NCBI GenBank assembly: GCA_023634235.1
Contig: JAMKCF010000082.1
Coordinates: 1-64,000, forward strand
DNA from: Pisaster brevispinus
Taxonomy: Eukaryota; Echinodermata; Asteroidea; Forcipulatida; Asteriidae
Direction: 5' to 3'
Length of the DNA: 64,000 nucleotides
Of the stretch, positions 9,941 to 22,961 are shown piece by piece; the stretch's first letter is position 1, and the number at the start of each line of letters is the position of its first letter. The position numbers and the translations under genes are program-made. The notes below the pieces were generated by a model. The model made no database searches, was not told the DNA's origin, and was given only the letters and a program-made list of their open reading frames with translations.

Positions 9941-11496
9941 TCACATCACCCCCAGGGCAATATCGAATCTGCACAATTTTAGTACCACTGTAAAGCCCGT
10001 TTCAAGGGCTCCCTCTCCCGTGAGTTTGGGGTCGCTGACGATTCTGTAGGCGAGGCGAGCGGCCTGGATGTTAGGCCTACCCCTAAGAAAAATTGAAAAA
10101 AAAAAAAAAACAAAAAAAAAAAACCCAGAAGCAAGGTCGTGCCGGCAGGGGTCATGGCCCAAAATAAAAGTGCGGTGATTTTGGGAATAAGTCCCGATCT
10201 AGGAGGGCTAGAGAGATGATTTTTTTACCTGACTCTGCCTTAGGTATCCCTGCATCCGAAAATTAGACTTTTACGGCCGTTGCGGGCAGGCTTCACACCG
10301 GAAAAGACCAGCAAGCGGGGACACTCCGAAAGCCCCGCAAAACATCAACGTGATTTTGCTGTAAAAAGACACAAATACAAAATAAGGAGGGTCACATCAC
10401 CCCCAAGGCAATATCGAATCTGCACAATTTTAGTACCACTGTAAAGCCCGTTTCAAGGGCTCCCTCTCCCGTGAGTTTGGGGTCGCTGACGATTCTGTAG
10501 GCGAGGCGAGCGGCCTGGATGTTAGGCCCACCCCTTAGAGAAATAGGAAAACAAAAACCAGGGGTAATGGCCACAAATAAAAGTGCGGTGATTTTGGGAA
10601 TAGGTCCCGATCTAGGAGGGCTAGAGGGATGATTTTTTAGCCTGACTCTGCCTTAGGTATCCCTGCATCCGAAAATTAGACTTTTACGGCCGTTGCGGGC
10701 AGGCTTCACACCGGAAAAGACCAGCAAGCGGGGACACTCCGAAAGCCCCCCAAAACATCAACTTGATTTTGCTGTAAAAAGACACAAATACAAAATAAGG
10801 AGGGTCACATCACCCCCAGGGCATCATCGAATCTGCACAATTTTAGTACTACTGTAAAGCCCGTTTCAAGGGCTCCCTCTCCCGTGAGTTTGGGGTCGCT
10901 GACGATTCTGTAGGCGAGGCGAGCGGCCTGGATGTTAGGCCCACCCCTTAGAGAAATAGGAAAAGAACAGCAAGCGGGGACACTCCGAAAGCCCCCCAAA
11001 ACATCAACTTGATTTTGCTGTAAAAAGACACAAATACAAAATAAGGAGGGTCACATCACCCCCAGGGCAATATCGAATCTGCACAATTTTAGTACGACTG
11101 TAAAGACGGTTTCAAGGGCTCCCTCTCCCGTGAGTTTGGGGTCGCTGACGATTCTGTAGGCGAGGCGAGCGGCCTGGATGTTAGGCCTACCCCTAAGAAA
11201 AATTGAAAAAAAAAAAAAAAAAAAAAAAAACAGAAGCAAGGTCGTGCCGGCAGGGGTCATGGCCCAAAATAAAAGTGCGGTGAATTTGGGAATAACTCCC
11301 GATCTAGGAGGGCTAGAGGGATGATTTTTTGGCCTGACTCTGCCTTAGGTATCCCTGCATCCGAAAATTAGACTTTTACGGCCGTTGCGGGCAGGCTTCA
11401 CACCGGAAAAGACCAGCAAGCGGGGACACTCCGAAAGCCCCGCAAAACATCAACGTGATTTTGCTGTAAAAAGACACAAATACAAAATAAGGAGGG
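9941..11496 (+). repeat. Hybrid and truncated monomers
   Basis: Monomer 9941 (451 bp) has a class A front with an interrupted tract but a class B tail (ggtgattttggg, aagtcccg, ctagagag, tttttttacctg, then ccccgc and acgtg linker), so it switches class after the 20-bp segment. Then come 10392 B, a 246-bp truncated B at 10805, and 11051 A. Monomer 10805 also carries gcatcatcg in place of the usual gcaatatcg. Confidence 0.85.
10805..11050 (+). repeat. Class B monomer with 167-bp deletion (246 bp)
   Basis: The monomer follows class B to ataggaaaa (10957-10964) and continues as the linker gaacagcaagcgg. The missing part spans the rest of the A-rich stretch, the shared cccaaaat block, the tail and the ACGGCCGT palindrome. 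Both normal sites contain ggaaaa, a 6-bp homology, so this fits a deletion between short direct repeats. It is the only copy of this deletion that I see. Confidence 0.9.
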
Positions 11497-14400
11497 TCAC
11501 ATCACCCCCAGGGCAATATCGAATCTGCACAATTTTAGTACCACTGTAAAGCCCGTTTCAAGGGCTCCCTCTCCTGTGAGTTTGGGGTTGCTGACGATTC
11601 TGTAGGCGAGGCGAGCTGCCTGGATGTTAGGCCCACCCCTTAGAGAAATAGGAAAACAAAAACCAGGGGTAATGGCCCAAAATAAAAGTGCGGTGATTTT
11701 GGGAATAAGTCCCGATCTAGGAGGGCTAGAGAGATGATTTTTTTACCTGACTCTGCCTTAGGTATCCCTGCATCCGAAAATTAGACTTTTACGGCCGTTG
11801 CGGGCAGGCTTCACACCGGAAAAGACCAGCAAGCGGGGACACTCCGAAAGCCCCCCAAAACATCAACTTGATTTTGCTGTAAAAAGACACAAATACAACA
11901 TAAGGAGGGTCACATCACCCCCAGGGCAATATCGAATCTGCACAATTTTAGTACCACTGTAAAGCCCGTTTCAAGGGCTCCCTCTCCCGTGAGTTTGGGG
12001 TCACGGACGATTCTGTAGGCGAGGCGAGCGGCCTGGATGTTAGGCCTACCCCTAAGAAAAATTGAAAAAAAAAACAAAAAAAAAAAAAACCCAGAAGCAA
12101 GGTCGTGCCGGCAGAGGTCATGGCCCAAAATAAAAGTGCGGTGAATTTGGGAATAACTCCCGATCTAGGAGGGCTAGAGGGATGATTTTTTAACCTGACT
12201 CTGCCTTAGGTATTCCTGCATCCGAAAATTAGACTTTTACGGCCGTTGCGGGCAGGCTTCACACCGGAAAAGACCAGCAAGCGGGGACACTCCGAAAGCC
12301 CCGCAAAACATCAACGTGATTTTGCTGTAAAAAGACACAAATACAAAATAAGGAGGGTCACATCACCCCCAGGGCAATATCGAATCTGCACAATTTTAGT
12401 ACCACTGTAAAGCCCGTTTCAAGGGCTCCCTCTCCCGTGAGTTTGGGGTTGCTGACGATTCTGTAGGCGAGGCGAGCGGCCTGGATGTTAGGCCCACCCC
12501 TTAGAGAAATAGGAAAACAAAAACCAGGGGTAATGGCCCAAAATAAAAGTGCGGTGATTTTGGGAATAAGTCCCGATCTAGGAGGGCTAGAGAGATGATT
12601 TGTTTACCTGACTCTGCCTTAGGTATCTCTGCATCCGAAAATTAGACTTTTACGGCCGTTGCGGGCAGGCTTCACACCGGAAAAGACCAGCAAGCGGGGA
12701 CACTCCGAAAGCCCCCCAAAACATCAACTTGATTTTGCTGTAAAAAGACACAATAACAAAATAAGGAGGGTCACATCACCCCCAGGGCAATATCGAATCT
12801 GCACAATTTTAGTACCACTGTAAAGCCCGTTTCAAGGGCTCCCTCTCCCGTGAGTTTGGGGTCGCTGACAATTCTGTAGGCGAGGCGAGCGGCCTGGATG
12901 TTAGGCCTACCCCTAAGAAAAATTGAAAAAAAAAAAAAAAAAAAAAAAACCCAGAAGCAAGGTCGTGCCGGCAGGGGTCATGGCCCAAAATAAAAGTGCG
13001 GTGAATTTGGGAATAACTCCCGATCTAGGAGGGCGATAGGGATGATTTTTTGGCCTGACTCTGCCTTAGGTATCCCTGCATCCGAAAATTAGACTTTTAC
13101 GGCCGTTGCGGGCAGGCTTCACACCGGAAAAGACCAGCAAGCGGGGACACTCCGAAAGCCCCGCAAAACATCAACGTGATTTTGCTGTAAAAAGACACAA
13201 ATACAAAATAAGGAGGGTCACATCACCCCCAGGGCAATATCGAATCTGCACAATTTTAGTACCACTGTAAAGCCCATTTCAAGGGCTCCCTCTCCTGTGA
13301 GTTTGGGGTCGCTGACGATTCTGTAGGCGAGGCGAGCTGCCTGGATGTTAGGCCCACCCCTTAGAGAAATAGGAAAACAAAAACCAGGGGTAATGGCCCA
13401 AAATAAAAGTGCGGTGATTTTGGGAATAAGTCCCGATCTAGGAGGGCTAGAGAGATGATTTTTTTACCTGACTCTGCCTTAGGTATCCCTGCATCCGAAA
13501 ATTAGACTTTTACGGCCGTTGCGGGCAGGCTTCACACCGGAAAAGACCAGCAAGCGGGGACACTCCGAAAGCCCCCCAAAACATCAACTTGATTTTGCTG
13601 TAAAAAGACACAAATACAACATAAGGAGGGTCACATCACCCCCAGGGCAATATCGAATCTGCACAATTTTAGTACCACTGTAAAGCCCGTTTCAAGGGCT
13701 CCCTCTCCCGTGAGTTTGGGGTCACGGACGATTCTGTAGGCGAGGCGAGCGGCCTGGATGTTAGGCCTACCCCTAAGAAAAATTGAAAAAAAAACAACAA
13801 AAAAAAAAAACCCAGAAGCAAGGTCGTGCCGGCAGAGGTCATGGCCCAAAATAAAAGTGCGGTGAATTTGGGAATAACTCCCGATCTAGGAGGGCTAGAG
13901 GGATGATTTTTTGGCCTGACTCTGCCTTAGGTATTCCTGCATCCGAAAATTAGACTTTTACGGCCGTTGCGGGCAGGCTTCACACCGGAAAAGACCAGCA
14001 AGCGGGGACACTCCGAAAGCCCCGCAAAACATCAACGTGATTTTGCTGTAAAAAGACACAAATACAAAATAAGGAGGGTCACATCACCCCCAGGGCAATA
14101 TCGAATCTGCACAATTTTAGTACCACTGTAAAGCCCATTTCAAGGGCTCCCTCTCCCGTGAGTTTGGGGTTGCTGACGATTCTGTAGGCGAGGCGAGCGG
14201 CCTGGATGTTAGGCCCACCCCTTAGAGAAATAGGAAAACAAAAACCAGGGGTAATGGCCCAAAATAAAAGTGCGGTGATTTTGGGAATAAGTCCCGATCT
14301 AGGAGGGCTAGAGAGATGATTTGTTTACCTGACTCTGCCTTAGGTATCTCTGCATCCGAAAATTAGACTTTTACGGCCGTTGCGGGCAGGCTTCACACCG

Positions 14401-17400
14401 GAAAAGACCAGCAAGCGGGGACACTCCGAAAGCCCCAAAAAACATCAACTTGATTTTGCTGTAAAAAGACACAATAACAAAATAAGGAGGGTCACATCAC
14501 CCCCAGGGCAATATCGAATCTGCACAATTTTAGTACCACTGTAAAGCCCGTTTCAAGGGCTCCCTCTCCCGTGAGTTTGGGGTCGCTGACAATTCTGTAG
14601 GCGAGGCGAGCGGCCTGGATGTTAGGCCTACCCCTAAGAAAAATTGAAAAAAAAAAAAAAAAAAAAAAAAAAACCCAGAAGCAAGGTCGTGCCGGCAGGG
14701 GTCATGGCCCAAAATAAAAGTGCGGTGAATTTGGGAATAACTCCCGATCTAGGAGGGCGATAGGGATGATTTTTTGGCCTGACTCTGCCTTAGGTATCCC
14801 TGCATCCGAAAATTAGACTTTTACGGCCGTTGCGGGCAGGCTTCACACCGGAAAAGACCAGCAAGCGGGGACACTCCGAAAGCCCCGCAAAACATCAACG
14901 TGATTTTGCTGTAAAAAGACACAAATACAAAATAAGGAGGGTCACATCACCCCGAGGGCAATATCGAATCTGCACAATTTTAGTACCACTGTAAAGCCCG
15001 TTTCAAGGGCTCCCTCTCCCGTGAGTTTGGGGTCGCTGACGATTCTGTAGGCGAGGCGAGCGGCCTGGATGTTAGGCCCACCCCTTAGAGAAATAGGAAA
15101 ACAAAAACCAGGGGTAATGGCCCAAAATAAAAGTGCGGTGATTTTGGGAATAAGTCCCGATCTAGGAGGGCTAGAGAGATGATTTTTTTACCTGACTCTG
15201 CCTTAGGTATCCCTGCATCCGAAAATTAGACTTTTACGGCCGTTGCGGGCAGGCTTCACACCGGAAAAGACCAGCAAGCGGGGACACTCCGAAAGCCCCC
15301 CAAAACATCAACTTGATTTTGCTGTAAAAAGACACAAATACAACATAAGGAGGGTCACATCACCCCCAGGGCAATATCGAATCTGCACAATTTTAGTACC
15401 ACTGTAAAGCCCGTTTCAAGGGCTCCCTCTCCCGTGAGTTTGGGGTCACGGACGATTCTGTAGGCGAGGCGAGCGGCCTGGATGTTAGGCCTACCCCTAA
15501 GAAAAATTGAAAAAAAAACAACAAAAAAAAAAACCCAGAAGCAAGGTCGTGCCGGCAGAGGTCATGGCCCAAAATAAAAGTGCGGTGAATTTGGGAATAA
15601 CTCCCGATCTAGGAGGGCTAGAGGGATGATTTTTTGGCCTGACTCTGCCTTAGGTATTCCTGCATCCGAAAATTAGACTTTTACGGCCGTTGCGGGCAGG
15701 CTTCACACCGGAAAAGACCAGCAAGTTGGGACACTCCGAAAGCCCCGCAAAACATCAACGTGATTTTGCTGTAAAAAGACACAAATACAAAATAAGGAGG
15801 GTCACATCACCCCCAGGGCAATATCGAATCTGCACAATTTTAGTACCACTGTAAAGCCCGTTTCAAGGGCTCCCTCTCCCGTGAGTTTGGGGTTGCTGAC
15901 GATTCTGTAGGCGAGGCGAGCGGCCTGGATGTTAGGCCCACCCCTTAGAGAAATAGGAAAACAAAAACCAGGGGTAATGGCCCAAAATAAAAGTGCGGTG
16001 ATTTTGGGAATAAGTCCCGATCTAGGAGGGCTAGAGAGATGATTTGTTTACCTGACTCTGCCTTAGGTATCTCTGCATCCGAAAATTAGACTTTTACGGC
16101 CGTTGCGGGCAGGCTTCACACCGGAAAAGACCAGCAAGCGGGGACACTCCGAAAGCCCCAAAAAACATCAACTTGATTTTGCTGTAAAAAGACACAATAA
16201 CAAAATAAGGAGGGTCACATCACCCCCAGGGCAATATCGAATCTGCACAATTTTAGTACCACTGTAAAGCCCGTTTCAAGGGCTCCCTCTCCCGTGAGTT
16301 TGGGGTCGCTGACGATTCTGTAGGCGAGGCGAGCGGCCTGGATGTTAGGCCCACCCCTTAGAGAAATAGGAAAACAAAAACCAGGGGTAATGGCCCAAAA
16401 TAAAAGTGCGGTGATTTTGGGAATAAGTCCCGATCTAGGAGGGCTAGAGAGATGATTTTTTTACCTGACTCTGCCTTAGGTATCCCTGCATCCGAAAATT
16501 AGACTTTTACGGCCGTTGCGGGCAGGCTTCACACCGGAAAAGACCAGCAAGCGGGGACACTCCGAAAGCCCCCCAAAACATCAACTTGATTTTGCTGTAA
16601 AAAGACACAAATACAACATAAGGAGGGTCACATCACCCCCAGGGCAATATCGAATCTGCACAATTTTAGTACCACTGTAAAGCCCGTTTCAAGGGCTCCC
16701 TCTCCCGTGAGTTTGGGGTCACGGACGATTCTGTAGGCGAGGCGAGCGGCCTGGATGTTAGGCCTACCCCTAAGAAAAATTGAAAAAAAAAACAAAAAAA
16801 AAAAAAACCCAGAAGCAAGGTCGTGCCGGCAGAGGTCATGGCCCAAAATAAAAGTGCGGTGAATTTGGGAATAACTCCCGATCTAGGAGGGCTAGAGGGA
16901 TGATTTTTTGGCCTGACTCTGCCTTAGGTATTCCTGCATCCGAAAATTAGACTTTTACGGCCGTTGCGGGCAGGCTTCACACCGGAAAAGACCAGCAAGC
17001 GGGGACACTCCGAAAGCCCCGCAAAACATCAACGTGATTTTGCTGTAAAAAGACACAAATACAAAATAAGGAGGGTCACATCACCCCCAGGGCAATATCG
17101 AATCTGCACAATTTTAGTACCACTGTAAAGCCCGTTTCAAGGGCTCCCTCTCCCGTGAGTTTGGGGTTGCTGACGATTCTGTAGGCGAGGCGAGCGGCCT
17201 GGATGTTAGGCCCACCCCTTAGAGAAATAGGAAAACAAAAACCAGGGGTAATGGCCCAAAATAAAAGTGCGGTGATTTTGGGAATAAGTCCCGATCTAGG
17301 AGGGCTAGAGAGATGATTTGTTTACCTGACTCTGCCTTAGGTATCTCTGCATCCGAAAATTAGACTTTTACGGCCGTTGCGGGCAGGCTTCACACCGGAA

Positions 17401-17939
17401 AAGACCAGCAAGCGGGGACACTCCGAAAGCCCCCCAAAACATCAACTTGATTTTGCTGTAAAAAGACACAATAACAAAATAAGGAGGGTCACATCACCCC
17501 CAGGGCAATATCGAATCTGCACAATTTTAGTACCACTGTAAAGCCCGTTTCAAGGGCTCCCTCTCCCGTGAGTTTGGGGTCGCTGACAATTCTGTAGGCG
17601 AGGCGAGCGGCCTGGATGTTAGGCCTACCCCTAAGAAAAATTGAAAAAAAAAAAAAAAAAAAAAAAAAAAACCCAGAAGCAAGGTCGTGCCGGCAGGGGT
17701 CATGGCCCAAAATAAAAGTGCGGTGAATTTGGGAATAACTCCCGATCTAGGAGGGCGATAGGGATGATTTTTTGGCCTGACTCTGCCTTAGGTATCCCTG
17801 CATCCGAAAATTAGACTTTTACGGCCGTTGCGGGCAGGCTTCACACCGGAAAAGACCAGCAAGCGGGGACACTCCGAAAGCCCCGCAAAACATCAACGTG
17901 ATTTTGCTGTAAAAAGACACAAATACAAAATAAGGAGGG
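11497..17939 (+). repeat. Four-monomer HOR of 1,721-1,724 bp, ~3.5 copies
   Basis: Order A1-B1-A2-B2. A1 (11910, 13631, 15355, 16628) carries tacaacataagg, gtcacggacg and cagaggtcatgg. B1 (12358, 14079, 15802, 17076) carries gatttgtttacctg and gtatctctgc (the 12358 set at 12598 and 12625). A2 (12771, 14492, 17489) carries cacaataac, gctgacaattc and gggcgataggg. B2 sits at 13218 and 14942, with 11497 a related earlier copy and 17940 the copy that opens the next segment. A1 repeats at 1,721, 1,724 and then only 1,273 bp, because the third unit lost about one monomer. Within-unit differences are few. Confidence 0.9.
16215..16627 (+). repeat. Chimeric monomer A2/B2 in the third HOR copy (413 bp)
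   Basis: It enters like A2, with ccccaaaaaacatc in the linker (16156) and cacaataac (16193), but then reads gctgacgattc (A2 has gacaattc) and the class B signature cccaccccttagag. Length and tail are class B. The crossover therefore lies between about 16,202 and 16,313. Losing the A2 remainder and the B2 start accounts for the 451-bp shortening of this HOR copy, as expected from unequal exchange between misaligned neighbours. Confidence 0.88.
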
Positions 17940-20900
17940 TCACATCACCCCGAGGGCAATATCGAATCTGCACAATTTTAGTACCACTGTAAAGCCCGTT
18001 TCAAGGGCTCCCTCTCCCGTGAGTTTGGGGTCGCTGACGATTCTGTAGGCGAGGCGAGCGGCCTCGATGTTAGGCCCACCCCTTAGAGAAATAGGAAAAC
18101 AAAAACCAGGGGTAATGGCCCAAAATAAAAGTGCGGTGATTTTGGGAATAAGTCCCGATCTAGGAGGGCTAGAGAGATGATTTTTTTACCTGACTCTGCC
18201 TTAGGTATTCTTGCATCCGAAAATTAGACTTTTACGGCCGTTGCGGGCAGGCTTCACACCGGAAAAGACCAGCAAGCGGGACACTCCGAAAGCCCCGCAA
18301 AACATCAACGTGATTTTGCTGTAAAAAGACACAAATACAAAATAAGGAGGGTCACATCACCCCCAGGGCAATATCGAATCTGCACAATTTTAGTACCACT
18401 GTAAAGCCCGTTTCAAGGGCTCCCTCTCCCGTGAGTTTGGGGTCGCTGACGATTCTGTAGGCGAGGCGAGCGGCCTGGATGTTAGGCCCACCCCTTAGAG
18501 AAATAGGAAAACAAAAACCAGGGGTCATGGCCAAAAATAAAAGTGCGGTGATTTTGGGAATAAGTCCCGATCTAGGAGGGCTAGAGAGATGATTTTTTTA
18601 CCTGACTCTGCCTTAGGTATCCCTGCATCCGAAAATTAGACTTTTACGGCCGTTGCGGGCAGGCTTCACACCGGAAAAGACCAGCAAGCGGGAACACTCC
18701 GAAAGCCCCCCAAAACATCAACTTGATTTTGCTGTAAAAAGACACAAATACAAAATAAGGAGGGTCACATCACCCCCAGGGCAATATCGAATCTGCACAA
18801 TTTTAGTACCACTGTAAAGCCCGTTTCAAGGGCTCCCTCTCCCGTGAGTTTGGGGTCACTGACGATTCTGTAGGCGAGGCGAGCGGCCTGGATGTTAGGA
18901 CTACCCCTAAAAAAAATTGAAAAAAAAACAAAAAAAAAAAAAAAAACAGAAGCAAGGTCGTGCCGGCAGGGGTCATGGCCCAAAATAAAAGTGCGGTGAA
19001 TTTGGGAATAACTCCCGATCTAGGAGGGCTAGAGGGATGATTTTTTGGCCTGACTCTGCCTTAGGTATCCCTGCATCCGAAAATTAGACTTTTACGGCCG
19101 TTGTGGCCCAGGGCAATATCGAATCTGCACAATTTAAGTACCACTGTAAAGCCCGTTTCAAGGGCTCCCTCTCCCGTGAGTTTGGGGTCGCTGACGATTC
19201 TGTAGGCGAGGCGAGCGGCCTGGATGTTAGGCCTACCCCTAAGAAAAATTGAAAAAAAAACCAAAAAAAACCCCCCCCAGAAGCAAGGTCGTGCCGGCAG
19301 GGGTCATGGCCCAAAATAAAAGTGCGGTGAATTTGGGAATAACTCCCGATCTAGGAGGGCTAGAGGGATGATTTTTTGGCCTGACTCTGCCTTAGGTATC
19401 CCTGCATCCGAAAATTAGACTTTTACGGCCGTTGCGGGCAGGCTTCACACCGGAAAAGACCAGCAAGCGGGGACACTCCGAAAGCCCCCCAAAACATCAA
19501 CTTGATTTTGCTGTTAAAAGACACAAATACAAAATAAGGAGGGTCACATCACCCCCAGGGCAATATCGAATCTGCACAATTTTAGTACCACTGTAAAGCC
19601 CGTTTCAAGGGCTCCCTCTCCCGTGAGTTTGGGGTCGCTGACGATTCTGTAGGCGAGGCGAGCGGCCTGGATGTTAGGCCTACCCCTAAGAAAAATTGAA
19701 AAAAAAAACAAAAAAAAAAAAACCCAGAAGCAAGGTCGTGCCGGCAGGGGTCATGGCCCAAAATAAAAGTGCGGTGAATTTGGGAATAACTCCCGATCTA
19801 GGAGGGCGATAGGGATGATTTTTTGGCCTGACTCTGCCTTAGGTATCCCTGCATCCGAAAACTAGACTTTTACGGCCGTTGCGGGCAGGCTTCACACCGG
19901 AAAAGACCAGCAAGCGGGGACACTCCGAAAGCCCCGCAAAACATCAACGTGATTTTGCTGTAAAAAGACACAAATACAAAATGAGGAGGGTCACATCACC
20001 CCCAGGGCAATATCGAATCTGCACAATTTTAGTACCACTGTAAAGCCCGTTTCAAGGGCTCCCTCTCCCGTGAGTTTGGAGTCGCTGACGATTCTGTAGG
20101 CGAGGCGAGCGGCCTGGATGTTAGGCCTACCCCTAAGAAAAATAGAAAAAAAAAAAAAAAAAAAAAACCAAGAAGCAAGGTCGTGCCGGCAGGGGTCATG
20201 GCCCAAAATAAAAGTGCGGTGAATTTGGGAATAACTCCCGATCTAGGAGGGCTAGAGGGATGATTTTTTGGCCTGACTCTGCCTTAGGTATCCCTGCATC
20301 CGAAAATTAGACTTTTACGGCCGTTGCGGGCAGGCTTGACACCAGAAAAGACCAGCAAGCGGGGACACTCCGAAAGCCCCGCAAAACATCAACGTGATTT
20401 TGCTGTAAAAAGACACAAATACAAAATAAGGAGGGTCACATCACCCCCAGGGCAATATCGAATCTGCACAATTTTAGTACCACTGTAAAGCCCGTTTCAA
20501 GGGCTCCCTCTCCCGTGAGTTTGGGGTTGCTGACGATTCTGTAGGCGAGGCGAGCGGCCTGGATGTTAGGCCCACCCCTTAGAGAAATAGGAAAACAAAA
20601 ACCAGGGGTAATGGCCCAAAATAAAAGTGCGGTGATTTTGGGAATAAGTCCCGATCTAGGAGGGCTAGAGAGATGATTTTTTTACCTGACTCTGCCTTAG
20701 GTATCCCTGCATCCGAAAATTAGACTTTTACGGCCGTTGCGGGCAGGCTTCACACCGGAAAAGACCAGCAAGCGGGGACACTCCGAAAGCCCCCCAAAAC
20801 ATCAACTTGATTTTGCTGTAAAAAGACACAAATACAAAATAAGGAGGGTCACATCACCCCCAGGGCAATATCGAATCTGCACAATTTTAGTACCACTGTA

Positions 20901-22158
20901 AAGCCCGTTTCAAGGGCTCCCTCTCCCGTGAGTTTGGGGTTGCTGACGATTCTGTAGGCGAGGCGAGCGGCCTGGATGTTAGGCCCACCCCTTAGAGAAA
21001 TAGGAAAACAAAAACCAGGGGTAATGGCCCAAAATAAAAGTGCGGTGATTTTGGGAATAAGTCCCGATCTAGGAGGGCTAGAGAGATGATTTTTTTACCT
21101 GACTCTGCCTTAGGTATCCCTGCATCCGAAAATTAGACTTTTACGGCCGTTGCGGGCAGGCTTCACACCGGAAAAGACCAGCAAGCGGGGACACTCCGAA
21201 AGCCCCCAAAACATCAACTTGATTTTGCTGTAAAAAGACACAAATACAAAATAAGGAGGGTCACATCACCCCCAGGGCAATATCGAATCTGCACAATTTT
21301 AGTACCACTGTAAAGCCCGTTTCAAGGGCTCCCTCTCCCGTGAGTTTGGGGTTGCTGACGATTCTGTAGGCGAGGCGAGCGGCCTGGATGTTAGGCCTAC
21401 CCCTAAGAAAAATAGAAAAAAAAACAAAAAAACAAAAAAAACCAAGAAGCAAGGTCGTGCCGGCAGGGGTCATGGCCCAAAATAAAAGTGCGGTGAATTT
21501 GGGAATAACTCCCGATCTAGGAGGGCTAGAGGGATGATTTTTTGGCCTGACTCTGCCTTAGGTATCCCTGCATCCGAAAATTAGACTTTTACGGCCGTTG
21601 CGGGCAGGCTTCACACCTGAAAAGACCAGCAAGCGGGGACACTCCGAAAGCCCCGCAAAACATCAACGTGATTTTGCTGTAAAAAGACACAAATACAAAA
21701 TAAGGAGGGTCACATCACCCCCAGGGCAATATCGAATCTGCACAATTTTAGTACCACTGTAAAGCCCGTTTCAAGTGCTCCCTCTCCCGTGAGTTTGGGG
21801 TCGCTGACGATTCTGTAGGCGAGGCGAGCGGCCTGGATGTTAGGCCTTCCCCTAAGAAAAATTGAAAAAAAAAAAAAAAAAAAAAAAAAAACCCAGAAGC
21901 AAGGTCGTGCCGGCAGGGGTCATGGCGCAAAATAAAAGTGCGGTGAATTTGGGAATAAGTCCCGATCTAGGAGGGCTAGAGAGATGATTTTTTTACCTGA
22001 CTCTGCCTTAGTATCCCTGCATCCGAAAATTAGACTTTTACGGCCGTTGCGGGCAGGCTTCATTCCGGAAAAGACCAGCAAGCGGGGACACTCCGAAAGC
22101 CCCGCAAAACATCAACCTGATTTTGCTGTAAAAAGACACAAATACAAAATAAGGAGGG
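17940..22158 (+). repeat. Module M, first copy (A- and B-type mosaic)
   Basis: Monomers 17940 B (ccccgagggc, gcctcgatg), 18352 B (ggggtcatggcc), 18765 A (ggactacccctaaaaa), a truncated A joined near 19104, 19544 A (ctgttaaaag, gggcgataggg), 19991 A (aaaatgagg, tttggagtcg), 20436 B, 20849 B, 21261 A (tract with two c interruptions) and 21710 A (ttcaagtgctcc, ggccttcccc). The monomer after 18765 ends in a long C run after the A-tract (19271-19278). Linked variants recur at +9,651 to +9,653 bp, and subsets recur at +7,600 and +13,047 bp. Confidence 0.88.
19093..19120 (+). other. Deletion junction ttgtgg/cccagggc, first of four
   Basis: ggccgttgtgg runs straight into cccagggcaatatcg, removing the linker and the gtcacatcac landmark. 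A normal monomer has 116 more bases here. The combined length of the two class A monomers is 779 bp instead of about 895. The left side matches a gttgtggg variant (CpG to TpG of gttgcggg) seen elsewhere, for example at 43749, so no filler bases need be invoked. Confidence 0.88.
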
Positions 22159-22603
22159 TCACATCACCCCCAGGGCAATATCGAATCTGCACAATTTTAG
22201 TACCACTGTAAAGCCCGTTTCAAGGGCTCCCTCTCCCGTGAGTTTGGGGTCGCTGACGATTCTGTAGGCGAGGCGAGCGGCCTGGATGTTAGGCCTACCC
22301 CTAAGAAAAATTGAAAAAAAAAACAAAAAAAAAAACCCAGAAGCAAGGTCGTGCCGGCAGGGGTCATGGCCCAAAATAAAAGTGCGGTGAATTTGGGAAT
22401 AACTCCCGATCTAGGAGGGCTAGAGGGATGATTTTTTGGCCTGACTCTGCCTTAGGTATCCCTGCATCCGAAAATTTAACTTTTACGGCCGTTGCGGGCA
22501 GGCTTCACACCGGAAAAGACCAGCAAGCGGGGACACTCCGAAAGCCCCCCAAAACATCAACTTGATTTTGCTGTAAAAAGACACAAATACAAAATAAGGA
22601 GTG

Positions 22604-22961
22604 TCACATCACCCCCAGGGCAATATCGAATCTGCACAATTTTAGTACCACTGTACCCGTTTCAAGGGCTCCCTCTCCCGTGAGTTTGGGGTCGCTGACG
22701 ATTCTGTAGGCGAGGCGAGCGGCCTGGATGTTAGGCCCACCCCTAAGAGAAATTGAATAAGTCCCGATCTAGGAGGGCTAGAGAGATGATTTTTTTACCT
22801 GACTCTGCCTTAGGTATCCCTGCATCCGAAAATTAGACTTTTACGGCCGTTGCGGGCAGGCTTCACACCGGAAAAGACCAGCAAGCGGGGACACTCCGAA
22901 AGCCCCGCAAAACATCAACGTGATGTTGCTGTAAAAAGACACAAATACAAAATAAGGAGGG
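22604..22961 (+). repeat. Shortened monomer with 3-bp and ~52-bp deletions (358 bp)
   Basis: The first change is ctgtacccg for ctgtaaagcccg (22651-22660), a 3-bp loss. The second joins cccctaagagaaattg to aataagtcccg near 22756, removing the A-rich stretch, the shared cccaaaat block and the start of the tail, about 52 bp. The front is B-like (ggcccacccc) while taagagaaattg looks intermediate between the classes, so an A/B hybrid origin is possible. An identical copy lies at 24262-24619. Confidence 0.85.

Noticed and set aside
21984..22211. Plus-strand frames (also at 38530, 48683 and 56054)
   Set aside because: They arise where single-base changes remove stops from ordinary monomers. They contain translated linker and tract sequence with no recognisable domain.
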